From positions 8,303 to 72,302 of the forward strand of contig JBGSPQ010000038.1 of assembly GCA_041738505.1 (NCBI GenBank): 64,000 nt of DNA, given 5' to 3'. Below are positions 62,825 to 64,000 of the stretch, piece after piece; the first letter of the stretch is position 1, and each line of letters begins with the position of its first letter. The notes below the pieces were generated by a model, which saw only the letters and a list, made by a program, of their open reading frames with translations, was not told the DNA's origin and ran no database searches. The stretch is from JBGSPQ01 sp041738505 (lineage in GTDB: Bacteria; Patescibacteriota; Gracilibacteria; UBA1369). The position numbers and the translations under genes were made by a program.

Positions 62825-63715
62825 CTAAGCCGCTTCCGGCACATCCACCCCCACCGAGCCGCGCAGACGAAGGAAAGCGTCGACAGTAACAGGACTACCG
62901 CTGTACAGGTCGACCCGATCACCGGTATAACCACCGTGTGCCACAAGAGAGTCTTTTGTCAAGTTTTTGCCGTTTAAAACCGTAAAAAAACCTCTTGGAT
63001 CAACCGGTTTGCCTTGATCCATTCTTTTCATCATCAAAACCAAATATGAATCGGCATCATTCATGACATTCAATCCTTCCTTTTCATATTTTTCCACCCA
63101 CAGTTTGCTCATTTCATAATTTGTTCTTTTTCTGTCACTAATTTCTTTATCCTGCTCAACAATCTGTATTCCCTCAACTATGGAAACCCGCCATTTGTTT
63201 TCTGTTTGGGATTTTCCTCCATTCCAAAGGTTGTGATCGTTTAGCTCATATACGCCAGCAGGGCCCTTTTGGCATGTGGCAGGGTATTTATTCATTGCTT
63301 CCACCTTTGACTGCCGTGTTGTGGGTGGAATTAACAGTAAAGCCGGCTCGGCCAATTTTAGGGCCTTATCCAGAACTTCAGGTGTCAGCCCCTTTTTGAC
63401 CTGCTCCCATGTAGGCATGCCCTCGGTTGAAATCTTGCGTCGCTCCAAAGAAGCTTTCATTGTCGGATACTGGGCTTCAAGTTCTGATAAAAGTTCTTTT
63501 TTCTCCTTGGTCAGCCGGGGAAACTGTTCGCGCAGGTCCATGACAAGGGGTTTGATTTCTTTATAGAGAAAACGGCAACGGGTGAATGAGGTTTCGCGGA
63601 TCTTGGGGTTTTCTTCGGCGAATTTGAGTGCGTCGGCGTATGTTTGCAGAAACTCCGCGTGCAAAATCCGAATAAGTCGTAACTTCCTATGCCATTTTTT
63701 ACACTTTTCACTCAT
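62825..63715 (-). CDS. Lectin-like paralog family, member E (candidate DGR target protein)
   Basis: A 296-residue protein, alignable end to end with members A and B apart from four extra C-terminal residues (PEAA). It shares the N-terminal helices (FTRCRFLYKEIKPLVMDLRE), the WRVSIVEGIQIV core, YLVLMMKRMDQG and the LRLRGSVGVDV ending. The variable stretch reads AHGGYTGDRVDLYSGSPVTV. No signal peptide is present. Promoter and leader are like those of members A and B. It lies 52 kb from those two in this window, so the group is dispersed. Confidence 0.75.
   Translation of the reverse strand: MSEKCKKWHRKLRLIRILHAEFLQTYADALKFAEENPKIRETSFTRCRFLYKEIKPLVMDLREQFPRLTKEKKELLSELEAQYPTMKASLERRKISTEGMPTWEQVKKGLTPEVLDKALKLAEPALLLIPPTTRQSKVEAMNKYPATCQKGPAGVYELNDHNLWNGGKSQTENKWRVSIVEGIQIVEQDKEISDRKRTNYEMSKLWVEKYEKEGLNVMNDADSYLVLMMKRMDQGKPVDPRGFFTVLNGKNLTKDSLVAHGGYTGDRVDLYSGSPVTVDAFLRLRGSVGVDVPEAA
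62873..62938 (-). other. Candidate DGR variable region, copy C
   Basis: Twenty-two codons aligned without gaps to 6746-6811 and 8769-8834, followed by the identical 24-nt segment at 62840-62863. Confidence 0.75.
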
Positions 63716-63717
63716 AG

Positions 63718-63770
63718 TCCACCGGGTAAATTTATCTGATAATTATATCAGTTTTTGCTTGATTTGACCA
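63718..63770 (-). promoter_or_regulatory. Promoter and palindromic leader of family member E
   Basis: TGGTCA (63770-63765), a 17-nt spacer, TATAAT (63747-63742) and the leader palindrome TTTACC-C-GGTGGA at 63730-63718, where two changed positions still allow U-G pairs. Confidence 0.6.
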
Positions 63771-63867
63771 TTTGGCAATATTTTTGCATTTTGTCAGACT
63801 ATGTCCGGACCGCAACGGCCACAAAAACTAAATTGGCTTGTTGACTGACTAAAAGCGGCATAATTCT

Positions 63868-63901
63868 GTGCGCGTGTTAAATATACTCGGGTTGTTTACA
63901 C
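63868..63901. repeat. 34-bp dispersed repeat, copy 2
   Basis: Identical to 34288-34321 inside the HNH gene. Here it is intergenic. The flanks are unrelated. Confidence 0.7.
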
Positions 63902-63935
63902 TTTTGAAACAGAAAACAATTCATTGAAAAAAGCA

Positions 63936-63986
63936 AGAAACCTTGAGAGAACTGAAGTAGCAATACATCAATAATTCAAGGTTTCT
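63936..63986. repeat. 11-bp perfect inverted repeat at the right edge
   Basis: AGAAACCTTGA (63936-63946) and its complement (63976-63986) flank 29 nt. An ATG follows at 63987 (MHKN...), possibly the start of a gene running off the window. It could be a terminator for a minus-strand gene outside or an insertion-sequence end. Confidence 0.4.
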
Positions 63987-64000
63987 ATGCATAAAAATAC

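Noticed and set aside
1..64000. UGA recoded as glycine, as in Gracilibacteria/Absconditabacteria
   Set aside because: Several genes end at TGA at their expected length (for example 1281-3164), and reading through adds no conserved sequence.

Overview
The window looks like a chromosome segment of a Candidate Phyla Radiation (Patescibacteria) bacterium, possibly of the Peregrinibacteria type. The reasons are the eight S-layer-homology (SLH) surface proteins, a CxxC-x17-CxxC zinc-ribbon protein, a CPR-style HNH endonuclease, weak or absent Shine-Dalgarno sequences, and paralogous C-type-lectin-like proteins with diversity-generating-retroelement (DGR) style tails. TGA is used as a normal stop (for example at 3162-3164), which argues against the UGA=Gly lineages. 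The lineage is inferred from gene content only.

Layout. 1-6.6 kb: a partial B12/radical SAM protein, an O-antigen-ligase/TPR protein, an SLH protein with paired-cysteine repeats, a small gene behind a promoter with a built-in palindromic operator, a YvlD-like membrane protein and an SLH-M23 peptidase. 6.7-9.6 kb: three paralogs of a five-member family; two more lie at 61.8-63.7 kb. Three of the five end in a 22-codon stretch where codon positions 1 and 2 vary while position 3 stays fixed, followed by an identical 24-nt segment. That is the signature expected of adenine-targeted DGR mutagenesis. No reverse transcriptase or template repeat was seen in the window.

9.7-24.4 kb: an N-formylglutamate-amidohydrolase-like protein, an SLH/beta-helix protein, MATE exporter, an operon amidohydrolase-argH-mnmA, three small genes, a large beta-helix/DUF11/SLH protein, an MsrQ-like heme membrane protein, a zinc-ribbon protein and a DEAD-box RNA helicase. 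24.5-33.7 kb: two very large tandemly duplicated Ig-like/SLH proteins, copied together with leader and terminator. 33.8-39 kb: an HNH endonuclease gene interrupted by an in-frame TAA, an ABC-F ATPase, RecQ and a RelB-like ribbon-helix-helix protein.

39-51.5 kb: a beta-helix SLH protein, then a visibly A+T-rich accessory stretch holding a two-gene operon (hendecad coiled-coil/TPR protein plus WG-repeat protein), an oleate-hydratase-like flavoprotein, an unknown single-pass membrane protein, tRNA-Gly(TCC) and an unknown protein. Its left edge carries a scar made of two short duplicated segments. 51.6-61.8 kb: hypoxanthine phosphoribosyltransferase, a beta-CASP nuclease, an MscS channel, a second Cys-repeat SLH protein, a CapA-like lipoprotein followed by a second O-antigen ligase, and an ECF sigma factor with a membrane partner.

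Read together, the window is dominated by cell-surface construction (SLH anchors, beta-helices, Ig repeats, two glycan ligases, M23 peptidase, CapA) with an RNA/DNA maintenance set. The lectin-like family is the most interesting element: it appears to be a diversified repertoire under a common promoter and leader.
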